A stretch of DNA of 64,000 nt from Flavobacterium subsaxonicum WB 4.1-42 = DSM 21790 (GTDB lineage: Bacteria; Bacteroidota; Bacteroidia; Flavobacteriales; Flavobacteriaceae). The position numbers and the translations under genes are program-made. The notes under the pieces were generated by a model, which worked only from the letters and a program-made list of their open reading frames with translations, did no database searches and was not told the origin of the DNA. Within the stretch, counting starts at the first letter, position 1. Each line of letters starts with the position of its first letter. This document shows positions 62,099 to 64,000 of this stretch, piece by piece. The stretch spans positions 620,001 to 684,000 of the forward strand of contig NZ_AUGP01000017.1 of assembly GCF_000422725.1 (NCBI RefSeq), in the 5' to 3' direction.

Positions 62099-64000
62099 TT
62101 ATAGACTAATATTGAAATACTGCTGACTTAAGTATAAGATGAACTCTGAGAAAGAAAGATACTCTCGCCATGTGCTTCGGCTGACATTAACACTATAGGT
62201 ATCATTGTCAAGCCTGGTTTGGACGGTACCTTCATTATAAGTACCAATTGTTTTTAATCCCTGTTCCATTGCTAAAACTTTTTGTTCTACAACGTCGCCA
62301 ATATTCAATACAAAACGAGCATTAGCGATAAAGTAATCCTTGTCCACTAATGTATCATGTTGCTCTCTTAACAAAACACATAAGGCATATCTACTTTTAT
62401 AATCTTTTGCCGCTTTTCCTTGTGTGCGTGACATCTTGACAGTTTCATTATGTGCAACAGTGCTTTTAATTTCCAGATAAAAGGGTTGATTTCGGGGATG
62501 AAGAATTTCAAAATCATACCCAACATCAGGATTTTTAATATCCAAAGTCTGTATTTCTGAAATTGCTGCTTTAAAGGCATTTTCTGCGGCATCTCCTACT
62601 GCTTTTCGCCATTCTGCATCTTCCGCTGCCTGCCTTATTTCGTGAGCAACTATTAGAAGTTTTGCCGTTCCTCCAGCCATCTTAGATGCATTAATCAATA
62701 AATTGATTTCCTTTGCAGACATATCTAGTTCAGCTAATGCTTGAATTTCCTCTGCTGTCTTATCAATCTTAGAAAGAGCTATTACCATTTTACTAACTTC
62801 TGGGCCAAATGCCTTTACATATAATATTGGTCTTTCCTTTTTAAAATGGGGGAAAAGTTTTCCTCTTTCTTCTTCGTTTTCTCCGAACCAATCATTGAGA
62901 CTATGAAATAGAGGGTTAAGTTCTGCCCCAGCTTCAACTTTCTCTTGTATATCATGGGCAATGAACAATTCATCAAGTGGTTTGGTTAATATATCTGCAG
63001 TTGTCCATGGCAGGGACTCGACAGTAATTTCATTGTCAATCAGCAAAAATTTGGCGTCACCTTTACCTAGATAGGTGGTATAAAGTATTTTGAGGAGATC
63101 ATCGAATTTAGCTTTCTTATCTTCTCTAAAGATAGTCGACTCAAACTTTCTAAAATTTCCATTTTGCATAGGAATTATTGCATTGGTAGTTAGCAGGGCT
63201 TGATAATCCGCAGTCCTGTACAAAATTTCGATCATGGTGTTCAACCATGTATATGCCGAACTATTATCATCTTGAAAATAAGTGTTGCAGAAAGTCTTAA
63301 ATGTCTTTTCATTTTCTATCAGCCAGCACACGTATTTAATAGAAGCAGTTTCGGCAGACCCAAAACTGAAGTCTTCCATGTCGTCAACCATCTGTTTTTC
63401 AGGAACTATTTCTGGGAGTAACTGTCTCAGTTGTAGATACCATTTGTTTCTCTCTTTGGAAAGGTCATTTGGGAACATGCTTACCAAAGTAAAAACTGCT
63501 TTATATTTTTCAAGATTATCAGCCGAAGGTGTTAACGAACCAACGTATGTATTTATTCCGGTAAAATATGCTTTCCTATCCAATACATCGATGCCTTCTA
63601 ATTGTTCTATATCTGGGTGTACCAAAATATCATATACCTTTTGGCCAAGTGTGTCCCCAATGTCCTTCATTCTGCTACTGAGAATATTGTCTTTACGCAC
63701 CGCTTCTTTTTTATTAATTTCTCCTTTCGTGTTTGGGTAGATAGGATAACTATCAGCAAGATCATGTCTGCCAATACGATGCAGAAAGTTAATAAGTTGG
63801 TTTAGCCATTGAGTTTTAGTTTCATTTTCGCTCAACTTAAGAGTTTCTAATGCACCGGGCATAATAATATGTTTAAGTAAGTCTTCCTCATTAACCGAAA
63901 TGTTTATTTCCCAATTTTCGGAGTCTTGGAAATAGATTCTCTGCCAATCTATGAAAGTAGCTTCCTCAGGAAACTGGTTATGAAAATATTTTGCGGCAAG
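62099..64000 (-). CDS. Large DUF3883-domain protein, C-terminal part (5' end outside window)
   Basis: The frame stays open past the apparent Met at 63862 to the right edge of the window, so at least 633 residues are seen and the start lies beyond base 64000. Residues near the C-terminus form a DUF3883-type domain: GYDFEILHPRNQPFYLEIKST, with an acidic-lysine (ExK) core reminiscent of PD-(D/E)xK nuclease folds, followed by SRYALCVLLREQH. The rest is helical and unrecognised. Relatives are long proteins that often begin with an Hsp90/sacsin-like ATPase and sit in defence islands. That N-terminal part would lie outside the window. Confidence 0.75.
   Translation of the reverse strand, partial: LAAKYFHNQFPEEATFIDWQRIYFQDSENWEINISVNEEDLLKHIIMPGALETLKLSENETKTQWLNQLINFLHRIGRHDLADSYPIYPNTKGEINKKEAVRKDNILSSRMKDIGDTLGQKVYDILVHPDIEQLEGIDVLDRKAYFTGINTYVGSLTPSADNLEKYKAVFTLVSMFPNDLSKERNKWYLQLRQLLPEIVPEKQMVDDMEDFSFGSAETASIKYVCWLIENEKTFKTFCNTYFQDDNSSAYTWLNTMIEILYRTADYQALLTTNAIIPMQNGNFRKFESTIFREDKKAKFDDLLKILYTTYLGKGDAKFLLIDNEITVESLPWTTADILTKPLDELFIAHDIQEKVEAGAELNPLFHSLNDWFGENEEERGKLFPHFKKERPILYVKAFGPEVSKMVIALSKIDKTAEEIQALAELDMSAKEINLLINASKMAGGTAKLLIVAHEIRQAAEDAEWRKAVGDAAENAFKAAISEIQTLDIKNPDVGYDFEILHPRNQPFYLEIKSTVAHNETVKMSRTQGKAAKDYKSRYALCVLLREQHDTLVDKDYFIANARFVLNIGDVVEQKVLAMEQGLKTIGTYNEGTVQTRLDNDTYSVNVSRSTWREYLSFSEFILYLSQQYFNISL

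Noticed and set aside
41300..62100. Integrase, transposase or phage structural genes in the island
   Set aside because: None of the frames shows recombinase or capsid signatures; mobility can only be inferred from the flanking repeats.
1..64000. CRISPR array or cas genes
   Set aside because: No regularly spaced identical short repeats and no Cas-like protein are present.

Overview
The window is from a member of the Bacteroidota, most likely a Flavobacterium-like Flavobacteriaceae. The evidence is an alternative complex III (ActA-F) respiratory operon, C-terminal type IX secretion sorting domains, tandem family 117 (DUF2723) membrane glycosyltransferases, Bacteroidota-type promoters (TTG, about 19 bases, then TAnnTTTG) and an AT-leaning genome with weak Shine-Dalgarno sites.

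Bases 1-41300 are mostly core chromosome. An amino-acid permease 3' end is followed by an eight-gene minus-strand respiratory operon (ctaD, ctaC, actF, actE, actD, actC, actB, actA) that takes electrons from menaquinol to an aa3-type oxidase. Next come a SPOR protein, a pair of M16 peptidases, rplU-rpmA, tRNA-Gln, two DUF2723 paralogues, a polysaccharide deacetylase, a thioredoxin-like protein without its cysteines, a metallophosphatase, an HxlR regulator, polA, a beta-lactamase-fold hydrolase, type II NADH dehydrogenase, a LacI regulator, two ferritin-like proteins and three T9SS-sorted proteins (two are a fresh tandem duplication). Two kinds of dispersed intergenic repeat occur, at 990-1303 and 31840-32022.

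Bases about 41350-64000 are an accessory, defence-type island. It starts at a frameshifted small gene and is framed by two copies (41787-41862 and 61810-61885) of a 76-bp direct repeat about 20 kb apart. Inside are a PLD-SNF2 helicase, a complete qatABCD anti-phage operon on the minus strand, a tight five-gene plus-strand operon of three dynamin-like GTPases, an unrecognised 242-residue protein and an AIG1/GIMAP-like GTPase, and a two-gene unit for a secreted unknown protein plus a metzincin lipoprotein. Outside the right repeat lies the C-terminal part of a large DUF3883-type protein that runs off the window.

The dynamin/AIG1 operon (51382-58398) is the best candidate for a poorly described system. 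Its five genes are nearly contiguous, four carry distinct GTP-binding signatures, and it sits beside a known anti-phage system. Dynamins and AIG1-type GTPases are both immune or membrane-remodelling families in eukaryotes, so a membrane-surveillance defence is a reasonable but unproven reading.
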